Shown here: one piece after another, positions 36,660-45,692 of the stretch
Layout: each line of letters begins with the position of its first letter
Numbering within the stretch: position 1 is the first letter of the stretch
NCBI GenBank assembly: GCA_016716125.1
Contig: JADJWZ010000040.1
Span: forward strand, 1 to 64,000
Reading direction: 5' to 3'
Origin: Ignavibacteria bacterium
GTDB taxonomy: Bacteria; Bacteroidota; Ignavibacteria; Tepidaquicellales; Tepidaquicellaceae
Length of the DNA: 64,000 nt
The notes under the pieces: model-generated
What the model saw: the letters and a program-made list of their open reading frames with translations, nothing else
What the model was told of the DNA's origin: nothing
Database searches by the model: none
Translations under genes and position numbers: made by a program

Positions 36660-37913
36660 ATGAAATCTAAATTTACCGGCAGGAGAAGTGTATCTTTGAT
36701 TAGAATATTATTTGTATATACACTTCTCCTGTCTTTATTTGCAGGCGGCGTAAGGTCACAGGATGAATTCGAGTTAGTACAGAGCGCTCCTTCGGAAACG
36801 ATATATGAAAGCTCGGAATTGCCCAAGACATTTGATGTCTGGAAAAAAATGATCGATGAATCAAAAGTTACAATTGATATAGAAGCGTTTTATTTTGCTG
36901 ACGCAAAAGGCGAACCGCTTGAAAATATAATCGAGTCAATAAAAAATTCATCCCAAAGAGGTGTAAAAGTCAGAATTATTGTTGACTCATCTTTTTATGC
37001 AAGAAATGACAAATCAGTTGACCTGCTTGAAGGCATCGAAAATATTTCAATCAGAAAGATCCCGTATGGAAATCTTGCAGGCGGAGTGATGCATGCAAAA
37101 TATTTCATAGTCGATAATGAAAATCTTTTTTTAGGCAGTCAGAATATGGACTGGCGCGCGATCAAACATATTCATGAGATAGGAGTCAGAGTAAAAAATA
37201 AATCTTTAGCAAATACTTTTAAGGAGCTGTTTGAAACGGACTGGAAATTATGTGAAGGAAATATTTACGGTCTTGTAAATCAGAAACCGGTGAATGTAGT
37301 TAATTCTGAAAATCCTGTAAAATTAATTTCAGGTAAATATGGTGAGATGACGCTGTATCCTTCATTCAGTCCGCCTGTGTTGAATGTGACAGGATTCAGT
37401 TCTGAAGAAGATGAGCTGCTGAAAATAATTGAAAACACGAAGGAAAGACTATTGATACAGATCTATTCGTTTTCTGATAAAGACAGATATGACACGGTTC
37501 AGTTCAGTAAAATATCTGATGCACTGATAAAGGCAGCCGGGAGAAATGTAAGTATAAAAATGATACTTCCGGACTGGGCGATGAGAGATTATTCGGAAGA
37601 TTTTTTGAAAGAGCTTTCAAAATTTAATAACATTGAAATAAAAATATCAACTATACCGCAATATTCAGGAGGATTCATTCCTTTTGCCAGAGTTGACCAT
37701 TCCAAGTATCTGATCTCAGATAATGATATTTCATGGGTAAGCACATCGAACTGGGAATCCGGTTATTTCAGGAGATCAAGAAATGTTACAATGATCATAA
37801 ATAATAATATGGTAAATGAAGATCTTGTAAAAGTATTTGAAACCGGATGGACAAGTCCATATGTGAATTTTATTGATATAAACAAAAAGTATGAGTCTGT
37901 TAAAAGAAATTAA
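36660..37913 (+). CDS. Exported phospholipase D-like protein
   Basis: The 417-residue protein has a signal peptide (LIRILFVYTLLLSLFAGG, mature end near VRSQDEF) and two HKD motifs. The first is HAKYFIVDNENLFLGSQNMD near residue 145 and the second HSKYLISDNDISWVSTSNWE near residue 347. Each shows HxKx4D followed by a GSxN or STSN-type segment. The two halves would form one PLD active site cleaving phosphodiester bonds of lipids or nucleic acids outside the cytoplasm. The ATG at 36660 is used here; TTG at 36696, directly before the signal peptide core, is an alternative discussed under the inverted repeat. Confidence 0.85.
   Translation: MKSKFTGRRSVSLIRILFVYTLLLSLFAGGVRSQDEFELVQSAPSETIYESSELPKTFDVWKKMIDESKVTIDIEAFYFADAKGEPLENIIESIKNSSQRGVKVRIIVDSSFYARNDKSVDLLEGIENISIRKIPYGNLAGGVMHAKYFIVDNENLFLGSQNMDWRAIKHIHEIGVRVKNKSLANTFKELFETDWKLCEGNIYGLVNQKPVNVVNSENPVKLISGKYGEMTLYPSFSPPVLNVTGFSSEEDELLKIIENTKERLLIQIYSFSDKDRYDTVQFSKISDALIKAAGRNVSIKMILPDWAMRDYSEDFLKELSKFNNIEIKISTIPQYSGGFIPFARVDHSKYLISDNDISWVSTSNWESGYFRRSRNVTMIINNNMVNEDLVKVFETGWTSPYVNFIDINKKYESVKRN
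36680..36731 (+). promoter_or_regulatory. Perfect 14-bp inverted repeat over the start of the PLD gene
   Basis: CAGGAGAAGTGTAT (36680-36693) is perfectly complementary to ATACACTTCTCCTG (36718-36731) across a 24-nt loop. The left arm contains AGGAG, which lies 10 nt before a TTG in frame with the signal peptide. If that TTG is used, the hairpin would hide its ribosome-binding site. Confidence 0.55.
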
Positions 37914-37990
37914 GCAGTAAAAAAATATACAACTCCTCTTAATTAATATTTCTCCCGACTTTTATTTTCTCTGTTAAAAGTATTCTCATT

Positions 37991-38024
37991 AAATAAAAAA
38001 CCTGCCGTTAAAAATAACAGCAGG
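37991..38024 (-). terminator. Terminator of tRNA-Leu
   Basis: CCTGCCGTTA and TAACAGCAGG form a 10-bp stem with one mismatch and an AAAA loop. On the minus strand it is followed by TTTTTTATTT. It lies just past the 3' end of the tRNA and may also stop rightward transcription from the PLD gene. Confidence 0.75.
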
Positions 38025-38033
38025 CTTCACAAG

Positions 38034-38119
38034 TGCCCGGGATCGGAATCGAACCGATACTGCCTTTACAGACAACAGGATTTTAAGTCCTGCGCGTCTA
38101 CCAGTTCCGCCACCCGGGC
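38034..38119 (-). tRNA. tRNA-Leu (anticodon TAA)
   Basis: Reading the minus strand, the acceptor arms are GCCCGGG and CCCGGGC with discriminator A. The D-arm region is TGGCGGAACTGGTAGACGCG. The anticodon stem CAGGA/TCCTG encloses CTTAAAA, giving anticodon TAA. A long variable arm (TGTCTGTAAAGGCAG) marks a class II tRNA. The T arm is ATCGGTTCGATTCCGAT. CCA is not encoded. The 86-nt length fits tRNA-Leu. Confidence 0.95.
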
Positions 38120-38292
38120 GGTAAATTTCGAAAAGTCAAAATACTATCTTTAGTTATCTTTTTCCACTTAAAAATGAATATTCCTGATAAGAACTTCATA
38201 CAATAAGTATAAAACCTGTTCAGTAAGAATTGTTAAATTGTTTTATAAAATTAAAACTGATAAGTTAATTACCAACTTTTTTCAATTATTTT

Positions 38293-38772
38293 ATGAGCAG
38301 AATAAATATAAGAACCGGATTCGGTTATGACGTTCACAGGTTTGCAGAAGGAAGAAAATTAATATTAGGCGGTGTTGAAATCCCTTTTGAAAAAGGTCTT
38401 GACGGTCATTCTGATGCAGACGTTCTTCTGCATTCAATATGCGATGCAATACTCGGCGCAGGCGGTTTTAAAGATATAGGTAATCAGTTTCCTGACAAGG
38501 ATATTGAATTTAAAGATATATCGAGCCTGCTTTTACTGAAGAGATCCTATGAACTGATCAGCGGCAACGGCTGGCAAATCGGAAATCTTGACTGTACGCT
38601 TGTACTCGAGAAACCTAAAATATTTTCTCACACAGATCAGATGAAAAAAAATATTTCCGGTATTATCCTTACTGATGACATTTCAATAAAAGCGACAACA
38701 TCCGAAGGCATGGGCTTTGTAGGAAGGGAAGAAGGGTGTGTTGCTTATTCTACAGTTCTTTTATTTAAGTAA
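38293..38772 (+). CDS. ispF: 2-C-methyl-D-erythritol 2,4-cyclodiphosphate synthase
   Basis: A 159-residue enzyme of the non-mevalonate isoprenoid pathway. It forms the cyclic diphosphate from CDP-ME 2-phosphate. Metal and substrate motifs are visible: GYDVHRF at the start, LDGHSDADVLLHSICDAILG, QFPDKDIEFKDISS and the closing TTSEGMGFVGREEG. Full family length. The other pathway genes are not in the window. Followed 10 bp later by the PAP2 gene. Confidence 0.95.
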   Translation: MSRINIRTGFGYDVHRFAEGRKLILGGVEIPFEKGLDGHSDADVLLHSICDAILGAGGFKDIGNQFPDKDIEFKDISSLLLLKRSYELISGNGWQIGNLDCTLVLEKPKIFSHTDQMKKNISGIILTDDISIKATTSEGMGFVGREEGCVAYSTVLLFK

Positions 38773-38781
38773 AATTTCTGA

Positions 38782-39354
38782 GTGAATATACTTCAAAATA
38801 TTGATGCTGCTGTTTTTTATTTCCTCAATCATACCCTTGCAAATCCTGTTACCGACTGGTTAATGCCCTTCATTACGGAAAGAGATAACTGGTTTATATT
38901 TTATGTTTTAATCTGGCTGTATCTGGTTGTAAAAGGAGGAAGGAAAGGTCAGGTTGCAGCAATACTTATTTTAATAGTCATACTGTTTGCTGATCAGTTT
39001 TCAAACAATGTTTTAAAATTTTATTTTCAGAGAACAAGACCGTGTCATGTCTTGAGTGATTTAAACCTACTCATTAATTGTTCAGAATCATTTTCCTTCC
39101 CGTCTAACCATGCTGTTAATAATTTCGCTGCGGCTTATCTGTTTTCCAATTTTTATCCGGATATGAAAAAGTTTCTGTACAACGGCGCTGCCATAATGGC
39201 TTTATCAAGAGTTATGTGCGGAGTTCATTATCCTTTTGATATTTTTGCCGGCGCTCTTATAGGAATGTTTTTTGCAGCGCTTGTAATTGCTGTCTGGAAT
39301 ATTCTCAATAGAAAGTTCAATATTCTTAAATCCCCCGAAAAAAGTATATCTTGA
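38782..39354 (+). CDS. PAP2 family membrane phosphatase
   Basis: The 190-residue integral membrane protein carries the three PAP2 phosphatase motifs: KFYFQRTRPC (KX6RP), FSFPSNHAVN (PSXH, here PSNHA) and LSRVMCGVHYPFDIFAGALI (SRX5HX3D). About five membrane helices flank them. Likely substrates are undecaprenyl diphosphate or other lipid phosphates. The start is GTG, and the gene overlaps the TTG start of lnt by 4 bp. Confidence 0.88.
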   Translation: MNILQNIDAAVFYFLNHTLANPVTDWLMPFITERDNWFIFYVLIWLYLVVKGGRKGQVAAILILIVILFADQFSNNVLKFYFQRTRPCHVLSDLNLLINCSESFSFPSNHAVNNFAAAYLFSNFYPDMKKFLYNGAAIMALSRVMCGVHYPFDIFAGALIGMFFAALVIAVWNILNRKFNILKSPEKSIS

Positions 39355-41048
39355 TCAAATTAAAAAATATATCCGGATCATCTGTTTCCTTAAAACTTCT
39401 TATCCCTATAGCCGGTATTTTTTTCGCATTGTCATTTCCTCCAATAGATCTTAATTATCTTATATTCTTTTCTTTTGCAATAATCATTCACATTTTCTTC
39501 CGTACAGAAAATTTCAGATCAGCTTTTATAAGATCTTATCTGATTTTTTTTACAGCATGTATAATTTCCGTTTCATGGATAATGCTAAGCGGTATGCGGG
39601 AAAATGCTGACAGATTTCTTATAATCGGCGGAATATTCATACTTCTGGTTTATCCGTTGTTTTTTGTAATGCCGCTGATCGTATTTTATAAAATTAAAAG
39701 TAAATTTATTTTCAGATTCGGCAGTATTTTAAATCTGATTTTATTTCCGGTTGTATGGACGGGTTTTGAATATATCTCTACTTTAGGTCAGATAAATTTT
39801 CCGTGGCTTTTTGCAGGAAATACGCTAACATATAATCCCGCTAAGATCCAGTACGCGGAAATTACCGGTATCTTCGGTGTTTCATTCTGGATATGCTGTA
39901 TATCAGTTTTGATTTATGTTCTTTACAGTAATATTTTTGAGAAAATAAATCCTCCCGCTTCTTTAAAGAACATTTCAGTTTTTGTTTGTCTGATCCTGCT
40001 CTATTTCTTTCCCGATTTTTACAATTCAAATTTATCAGATTTAAAAAAAATTACTGATTCATCACACGGTAAAATTAAAATTGGTATCATTCAGCCGAAT
40101 ATAAATCCGTGGTTAAAATGGGGCGGCAAGCAGAATGATCTTGTCCATGGTTATGCAGCGCAGATCAGGGAGCTTCATAATTCAACTCCGGATCTTGAAC
40201 TAATAATTTTACCTGAAACAGCACTGCCTTATTTTTTCCGGGAAAAATACTTTGAAGATAAATATCTGATGTTAAAAAATTTATGCGACAGCATAAGAAT
40301 TCCAATACTTATCGGTACGCCTGATCTTGAATATTATGAGAACTCTGATGAAGCGCCTGTGGATGCAAAAATAATGAGATCAACAGGAATGAAGTATGAC
40401 ACATACAATACTGCAGTACTGTTCGAACCGGAAACTGATAAAAATAATTTTCAGAAACATCAGAAAATAAAACTGGTGATTGGCAGCGAAAGAATGCCTT
40501 ATCAGGAATTAATTCCGTTTACAAAAAGTCTTATCGAATGGGGAGTCGGGCTCGGAAGCTGGCAGATCGGTAAAGATACAAATAATTTCAGTCTGAAAAA
40601 TAATGTAACATTTAATACAGCTGTCTGCTATGAATCCGTGTATCCGGAATTCTTTGCGGACTTTGTAAAAAAGGGAACTGACTTCTGCGTAATAATTACA
40701 AATGACGGATGGTGGGGAAAATATTTTGGGACATATCAGCATAACCAGTTTGCTGTTTACAGAGCAATAGAAAACAGAAGATGGATCGCAAGGTGCGCTA
40801 ATACAGGTATATCTGATTTTATAAGTCCGCATGGCGAGATATTTCAGCAGACAGGCATTGATGAAAAAACTTCAATCGTAAGGGAAATTGATTTGATTAA
40901 AGAAACTACTTTTTATACAAGACACGGAGACGCGCTTGCTGAATATTGTCTGTACATTTCTTTGCTGATTTTCGGTATTTGCTTTTTTTTAAAGAAGAAA
41001 AAAATTAACCCCATAGATTTTTTTTGTCAGAAGGTTTGCCGGAATTAA
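39351..41048 (+). CDS. lnt: Apolipoprotein N-acyltransferase
   Basis: The 565-residue inner-membrane enzyme has N-terminal membrane helices (about residues 10-235) and a periplasmic nitrilase domain. The Glu-Lys-Cys triad is visible in LILPETALPYFF, KIKLVIGSERMPYQ and TAVCYESVYPEFF. NDGWWGKYFGTYQHNQFAVY and RAIENRRWIARCANTGIS are typical of Lnt. A last helix closes the protein. It N-acylates lipoproteins such as the BamD encoded in this window. Start TTG inside the PAP2 stop (TTGA). The 3' end overlaps the convergent HU-like gene by 44 bp. Confidence 0.93.
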   Translation: MIKLKNISGSSVSLKLLIPIAGIFFALSFPPIDLNYLIFFSFAIIIHIFFRTENFRSAFIRSYLIFFTACIISVSWIMLSGMRENADRFLIIGGIFILLVYPLFFVMPLIVFYKIKSKFIFRFGSILNLILFPVVWTGFEYISTLGQINFPWLFAGNTLTYNPAKIQYAEITGIFGVSFWICCISVLIYVLYSNIFEKINPPASLKNISVFVCLILLYFFPDFYNSNLSDLKKITDSSHGKIKIGIIQPNINPWLKWGGKQNDLVHGYAAQIRELHNSTPDLELIILPETALPYFFREKYFEDKYLMLKNLCDSIRIPILIGTPDLEYYENSDEAPVDAKIMRSTGMKYDTYNTAVLFEPETDKNNFQKHQKIKLVIGSERMPYQELIPFTKSLIEWGVGLGSWQIGKDTNNFSLKNNVTFNTAVCYESVYPEFFADFVKKGTDFCVIITNDGWWGKYFGTYQHNQFAVYRAIENRRWIARCANTGISDFISPHGEIFQQTGIDEKTSIVREIDLIKETTFYTRHGDALAEYCLYISLLIFGICFFLKKKKINPIDFFCQKVCRN

Positions 41049-41511
41049 CTATGTCGTTGTGCAGGTCTATCACTTTATCCGGAAGCAGTCGTCTTTCCGG
41101 AAGTTCATTCTCCTCTTCCGTTTTTTCAACATTCATAATTTCATCAGATACATCATCTTCTTTTTCTTCTGCATTAGTTCCGGATTTAAACTCTGTGACC
41201 TCGAATGTATTTAAAATATTATTCAGTTTATTTTTATCAAATACTTTTCTGACAGGGGACAGGTTTACATATATCTTATTGGCTTTTGAATGAAGCTTCT
41301 CTGACGGAGTGAAATGAATTTTATTTGCAGAATTAATTTCTGAATTAACAGCTTTAACTTTAAACTCACCGAAAGATTTTACCTTCAATACCGGTTCAGA
41401 TAAAAATGATCTTGAAATATTATCTATCATTGAATCTAAAATTAATTCTGCTTCCTGTCTGCTGATACCGCACTGAATTGAAACTCCTGATATTAATTCT
41501 GTTCTGTTCAA
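41005..41511 (-). CDS. HU-like DNA-binding protein with long acidic C-terminal tail
   Basis: The first 90 or so residues align by pattern with HU/IHF proteins (NRTELISGVSIQCGISRQEA at the start, then VKSFGEFKVKAV in place of the usual GFGTF strand). The last 75 residues are a Glu/Asp-rich tail (NAEEKEDDVSDEIMNVEKTE) ending in a polar segment. I chose the TTG at 41511 because it places the HU-type start correctly and lies 4 bp after the neighbouring hup gene; an upstream frame to 41544 would overlap it. Acidic tails are unusual for HU proteins. Confidence 0.65.
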   Translation of the reverse strand: MNRTELISGVSIQCGISRQEAELILDSMIDNISRSFLSEPVLKVKSFGEFKVKAVNSEINSANKIHFTPSEKLHSKANKIYVNLSPVRKVFDKNKLNNILNTFEVTEFKSGTNAEEKEDDVSDEIMNVEKTEEENELPERRLLPDKVIDLHNDIVNSGKPSDKKNLWG

Positions 41512-41515
41512 TTTT

Positions 41516-41773
41516 TTAATAAACTGTTTTTGTATCAGATTCAAAAATTATTTCAATAACAGGAGGATTAATGTTTACAAAAGAACCGTCGTTGAATATT
41601 CTGCATCTTTCCCTTCTCAGTTTAAACTTACCAAAACCATTAATGAATATGTCCTTTCCACTCATAAGTTCTTTTGTAATTAATTCAAAAGAAGTTTCCA
41701 CTGCGCTTCGGCATTTGCTTTTTTTAAAACCTGTATCTTCTGCAATGATCTTAATTAATTCTTTCTTATTCAT
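41516..41773 (-). CDS. HU family DNA-binding protein
   Basis: An 85-residue histone-like protein. It has MNKKELIKIIAEDTGFKKSK at the N-terminus, a dimerisation helix (AVETSFELITKELMSGKD) and the INGFGKFKLRRER strand. The DNA-intercalating arm is short and lacks the usual RNP(Q)T sequence, reading NDGSFVNINPP instead. A HU-type nucleoid role is likely. It lies directly between fRMsr and the longer HU-like gene. Confidence 0.82.
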   Translation of the reverse strand: MNKKELIKIIAEDTGFKKSKCRSAVETSFELITKELMSGKDIFINGFGKFKLRRERCRIFNDGSFVNINPPVIEIIFESDTKTVY

Positions 41774-41777
41774 AATT

Positions 41778-42281
41778 TTACTTTTCCGAAAAAATGTGCT
41801 TAATATTTTCTATCATCATTTCAAGATATTTTTTATCGGTGTCGTCAAAGCTGGAATATTCACCGCTGTCAATATCAAGTACTGCTATAACTTCTCCTTC
41901 CGCTATAACCGGAACTACAATTTCAGACTTAGACATTGGATCACACACTATGTGTCCCGTAAATTCATCAACATTTTCAACAATCACAGTCTTTTTGCTT
42001 TCAGCAGCTTTCCCGCAAACGCCTTTTCCGAAAGAGATGCGTGTGCATGCAACTCTGCCCTGAAACGGTCCGAGTACAAGTTCATCTTGATTGTCTTCGC
42101 ATTTCAAATAAAAACCTACCCATATAAAACTTTCAAAACTATACTTTAATGCTGAACAAACATTTCCCAGATTAGCAATTAGATTATTCTCATTTTTTAT
42201 TAAAGCAACGATCTGCGGAAGAAGGGATTCGTATTTTTCCGCTTTAACTTTTGACTCTGTTACTTCTATTTTAAAAGCCAA
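41778..42281 (-). CDS. Free methionine-(R)-sulfoxide reductase (GAF domain)
   Basis: A 167-residue single GAF-domain protein. It carries the three cysteines of fRMsr: VACTRISFGKGVCGKAAESK gives two and GHIVCDPMSKSEIVVPVIAE the third. The flanking LVLGPFQGRVAC is also diagnostic. The enzyme reduces free methionine-R-sulfoxide to methionine. Tightly packed between ligA and the HU-type genes. Confidence 0.9.
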   Translation of the reverse strand: MAFKIEVTESKVKAEKYESLLPQIVALIKNENNLIANLGNVCSALKYSFESFIWVGFYLKCEDNQDELVLGPFQGRVACTRISFGKGVCGKAAESKKTVIVENVDEFTGHIVCDPMSKSEIVVPVIAEGEVIAVLDIDSGEYSSFDDTDKKYLEMMIENIKHIFSEK

Positions 42282-42293
42282 TTGTGTCCGTGA

Positions 42294-44309
42294 TTAATTT
42301 TTTATTAGTTTTACAAAATCACTTTCATCTATAACTTTAACTCCGAGTGATTTTGCTTTTTCAAGTTTGCTTCCCGCTTCTGAGCCTGCGAGCACATAAT
42401 CAGTTTTTTTACTTACAGAAGAACTTACTCTGCCTCCGAGATCTTCGATAATTTTCTGTGCCTCTTCCCGTTTATAATTTTCCAGTGTTCCTGTAAGTAC
42501 AAACGTCTTGTTGTTTACATTTTCATTTATCTTAAATCCCGCGGATTTTTTTTCAGATTCAAATTTCAATCCGGCTTTTCTTAGTCTTTCGATATTCTTC
42601 AGATTTTTATCATCTTTAAAAAACTTTACAACGCTCTCAGCTATCTTAGGACCGATCTCATGTACAGCTGTGATCTCATCTGCAGTTGCTTTAATAATAT
42701 TATCTATGCTGCCGAAATTTTTTGAAAGTATCTTAGAAGTCCGTTCGCCGATATGACGTACTCCCAGTCCAAACAGGACTTTATCAAATGGTTTTTCTTT
42801 TGAAGATTCTATTGCATTAAGAATATTCTCAACACTTTTCTCTCCGAATCTTTCAATATTTAAAATTTCCTTTTTAAATTTGTGCAGATCATAAATATCA
42901 GCATAATTATTAAGCAGTCCTTCCTTGTTAAAAATTTCTATAATACTTGTGCCGAGACCTTCTATCTCCATTGCATTCCTGTGAACAAAATGCTCGATCC
43001 TGCCGAGTATCTGCGCCTCACAGTTATAATTCGGACAATAATAATAAACTTCATCTTCCGGCTTCTCAAGCTTTGTTTTACAAACAGGACATTTATCAGG
43101 AATCTTATACGGCTTTGAATTTTTTTTCCTCTTATTTTTTATGACTTCAAGAACTTTTGGTATAACATCCCCGCCTTTTTCAATTTTCACATAGTCGCCT
43201 TCACGGATATCTTTTCTTTTTATCTCATCGAAGTTATGCAGTGTTGCCCGCGATATCGTGGAGCCCGCAAGGAAGACCGGCTGCAGATCCGCCACCGGAG
43301 TTACTGTCCCGATCCTTCCTACCTGACAGAAAATTTTGTTGACCTTAGTTATTGCTTCTTTTGCTTTAAACTTATATGCGACAGCCCACCGCGGTGATCT
43401 TGAAACACTGCCGAGCTTATCCTGCTGTGACAGAAGATTTACTTTTACTACTACTCCGTCAATTTCATATTCGAGTTCATCTCTTATCAGTTCTATTTTA
43501 TCACAGAACTTCTTTACTTCGGTAATGTCATTAACAGATTCGGTTTTTGAATTTACGAGAAATTTAAGTTCCTTTAATTTTGCGAGTCCTTCAGTGTGCG
43601 ACTTTATCTGCACATCAGAGGAAAAGAAATTATAAGCAAAAAAATTCAGCGGTCTGGAAGCTACTGTAATAGTCTTTTTTAATTTCAGTGTACCTGCCGC
43701 AGTATTCCGCGCATTTGCAAATAACTTTTCACCCTTGAGTTCCTGCTCTTCATTAATTTTCAAAAAGTCATCCTTGCAGATAAACACTTCACCTCTCACC
43801 TCAAAGTTTTTTATTTTACCCCCTCTGACAGAAAGTGGAATTGACCGTATAGTTTTAATATTCTGTGTAACGTCATCGCCTGTAAGTCCGTCACCTCGCG
43901 TAGCTCCGGTAATCAGCAAACCGTTTTGATAAGTCAGTGAGATAGCTATTCCGTCAAATTTTAATTCACATACATACTCATAATCATCAGTCTCGAGAAT
44001 GTTCTTTACTCTTTTGTCAAATTCAATAAGCTCTTCAAAGTTATATGAATTTGAAAGTGACAGCATCGGAACGCTGTGATTTACCGATTTGAAAACTGAA
44101 GTCGGTGTGCCGGAAACTCTTTGTGTAGGGGAGTCGGAAGTAATTAAGTCAGGATATTCAGCTTCCAGATCTGAAAGCTCTTTCATCAATTTATCATAAG
44201 TGTAATCATCGATATCAGGATCTGCGAGTGTATAATATCTGTAATCTGCATCGTCGATTTTTTCTCTCAGCGTCTTTATTTTTCTCAAAATTTCGGGAGA
44301 TGCCGGCAT
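42294..44309 (-). CDS. ligA: NAD-dependent DNA ligase LigA
   Basis: Full-length 671-residue ligase. The Ia domain is at the start (YRYYTLADPDIDDYTYDKLM). The adenylated lysine lies in CELKFDGIAISLTY. ATRGDGLTGDDVTQNI and GEVFICKDDF follow. The four-cysteine zinc finger is CPVCKTKLEKP and CPNYNCEAQ. Helix-hairpin-helix repeats and a C-terminal BRCT domain (NKTFVLTGTLENYKREEAQK) complete the normal order. It seals nicks in replication and repair. Confidence 0.96.
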   Translation of the reverse strand: MPASPEILRKIKTLREKIDDADYRYYTLADPDIDDYTYDKLMKELSDLEAEYPDLITSDSPTQRVSGTPTSVFKSVNHSVPMLSLSNSYNFEELIEFDKRVKNILETDDYEYVCELKFDGIAISLTYQNGLLITGATRGDGLTGDDVTQNIKTIRSIPLSVRGGKIKNFEVRGEVFICKDDFLKINEEQELKGEKLFANARNTAAGTLKLKKTITVASRPLNFFAYNFFSSDVQIKSHTEGLAKLKELKFLVNSKTESVNDITEVKKFCDKIELIRDELEYEIDGVVVKVNLLSQQDKLGSVSRSPRWAVAYKFKAKEAITKVNKIFCQVGRIGTVTPVADLQPVFLAGSTISRATLHNFDEIKRKDIREGDYVKIEKGGDVIPKVLEVIKNKRKKNSKPYKIPDKCPVCKTKLEKPEDEVYYYCPNYNCEAQILGRIEHFVHRNAMEIEGLGTSIIEIFNKEGLLNNYADIYDLHKFKKEILNIERFGEKSVENILNAIESSKEKPFDKVLFGLGVRHIGERTSKILSKNFGSIDNIIKATADEITAVHEIGPKIAESVVKFFKDDKNLKNIERLRKAGLKFESEKKSAGFKINENVNNKTFVLTGTLENYKREEAQKIIEDLGGRVSSSVSKKTDYVLAGSEAGSKLEKAKSLGVKVIDESDFVKLIKN

Positions 44310-44346
44310 ACAGATTATCTTTTAAAGTAATTTTAATTTATTGAAT

Positions 44347-45066
44347 TTATTCCGTGGAAGTATTTCCTGAAACTCCGTCCTTAGTTAATTTAACTTTGCT
44401 TACTGAAGTTTTTTCAAATTTAACCGGATTTCCGTTAAGAGAGACCTTTAAACTTTTTGTATTAGCAGCGGATATATGAAATGACTTTGCAGCTCTGAAT
44501 GATTTTACTTCTTTCGGCTTAACAGTGAATTTATCAGGTCTGGAATAATTGGAAGAATCAGTTACGATGTAATATACGCTTTCGGTAATGGATGTTACGC
44601 TGAGTGATATCGAATCTTTGGAAGCTGCCAGTTCTTCCTGAGCTTTTCTTATAGAATCCAGAATTTCCTCTTCGGACTTTTTCCCGAGTAACTTTTTTTC
44701 CTGTTCCTTTACAACGTCATCGAAATTTTGTCTGATGATCTCGGGATTGTCATTGCCGCCTTCGAGGAATAAAATATTTACAAGTGAATAAAGTCCCGCT
44801 AGTGCAAGAACAATAAAAAGAAACAACATTACATTTCGGAAGACACGCGAGCCGAGAAATGAAAATGAGAATGATTTTTTTTCAGAAGGTTTTGAAATAT
44901 CTGCTGAAGGATTTCTATCCTGAGTTTTTACGGTTCTTCGAATGCTTTCTGCACCTGACCCTGTTGTTCCGGAATTCTTAATTACGTTTGATTTCACGGT
45001 GTTCTTAGAACGTATATTTGTCGGATCTCCTTTTGTCAGATTATCGCCGTCAGGATTGATCTTCAA
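44347..45066 (-). CDS. RodZ-like protein, C-terminal part (membrane helix and DUF4115)
   Basis: The 239 residues hold a basic, Ser/Asn-rich linker, one membrane helix (VMLFLFIVLALAGLYSLVNI, near residue 80) and a C-terminal beta domain typical of RodZ (DUF4115): SFHISAANTKSLKVSLNGNP. The TTG start overlaps the upstream stop (TTGA), so it could be translated by coupling. However, in-frame text continues upstream as PAGGIKVLKINPDGD, and adding one A to the A6 run complementary to 45088-45093 would fuse it to the upstream helix-turn-helix part. A single 379-residue RodZ is therefore the simplest reading. Confidence 0.75.
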   Translation of the reverse strand: MKINPDGDNLTKGDPTNIRSKNTVKSNVIKNSGTTGSGAESIRRTVKTQDRNPSADISKPSEKKSFSFSFLGSRVFRNVMLFLFIVLALAGLYSLVNILFLEGGNDNPEIIRQNFDDVVKEQEKKLLGKKSEEEILDSIRKAQEELAASKDSISLSVTSITESVYYIVTDSSNYSRPDKFTVKPKEVKSFRAAKSFHISAANTKSLKVSLNGNPVKFEKTSVSKVKLTKDGVSGNTSTE

Positions 45067-45485
45067 TACTTTAATTCCGCCGGCAGGTTTTTTCCTGATT
45101 CATCATTCGTATCGTCAGAATTCAGTTCGTCCTCATCTATTGAAATAATTTCTTCAGAATCTCCGGACAAAGCTTCTTCCTCCGCAATTAATCTTTCGGC
45201 TTCTTCATTCTGTCTTTTTATTTCTTCTTCCGACCTGCTGGATTTATACTTGCCGCTTCTTGCAAGATCATATTCAAACAAAGTTTCATCTACATCAAGA
45301 TCAAGGCAGGCGATATATTGTTTAAGAAAAGCTCTGATATACGCCTGAGGCTGAAAATTATAATCGCCGCTCTCAAGATTTTCAAGAGTGGTCATGTTTA
45401 AACGTGTCTGCTGGGATATGGATTTTAAGGTAATGTTTTTCTTCTCGCGGATAGCTTTCAGATCTTGGGCAAATATTTTCAGCAT
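45063..45485 (-). CDS. rodZ: RodZ-like protein, N-terminal helix-turn-helix part
   Basis: The 140-residue piece has the RodZ Xre-type helix-turn-helix (about residues 5-75): DLKAIREKKNITLKSISQQT, RLNMTTLENLESGDYN and QAYIRAFLKQYIACLDLD. An acidic linker (SGDSEEIISIDEDELNSDDT) follows and then a stop. In RodZ this cytoplasmic part binds MreB and continues into a membrane helix, found here in the next gene. The break is probably a run-length error or a true split. Confidence 0.8.
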   Translation of the reverse strand: MLKIFAQDLKAIREKKNITLKSISQQTRLNMTTLENLESGDYNFQPQAYIRAFLKQYIACLDLDVDETLFEYDLARSGKYKSSRSEEEIKRQNEEAERLIAEEEALSGDSEEIISIDEDELNSDDTNDESGKNLPAELKY

Positions 45486-45692
45486 TTAATTTGTTTTTGA
45501 AAGTTATCGGATTAATAGAAAAATATAAAGCACATAATTTTAATAAAAACAATATATCACATTCGTCGAAAGCAATATCTCGAATTAATCGTACAGCCCG
45601 GTTAATACACTTTCATATGAACTGTCTTCGAAGCATTGTATCCAGTAAATAAATCTAACCTATAATAAATTTTATCTTCGTTTCTAAAATTT

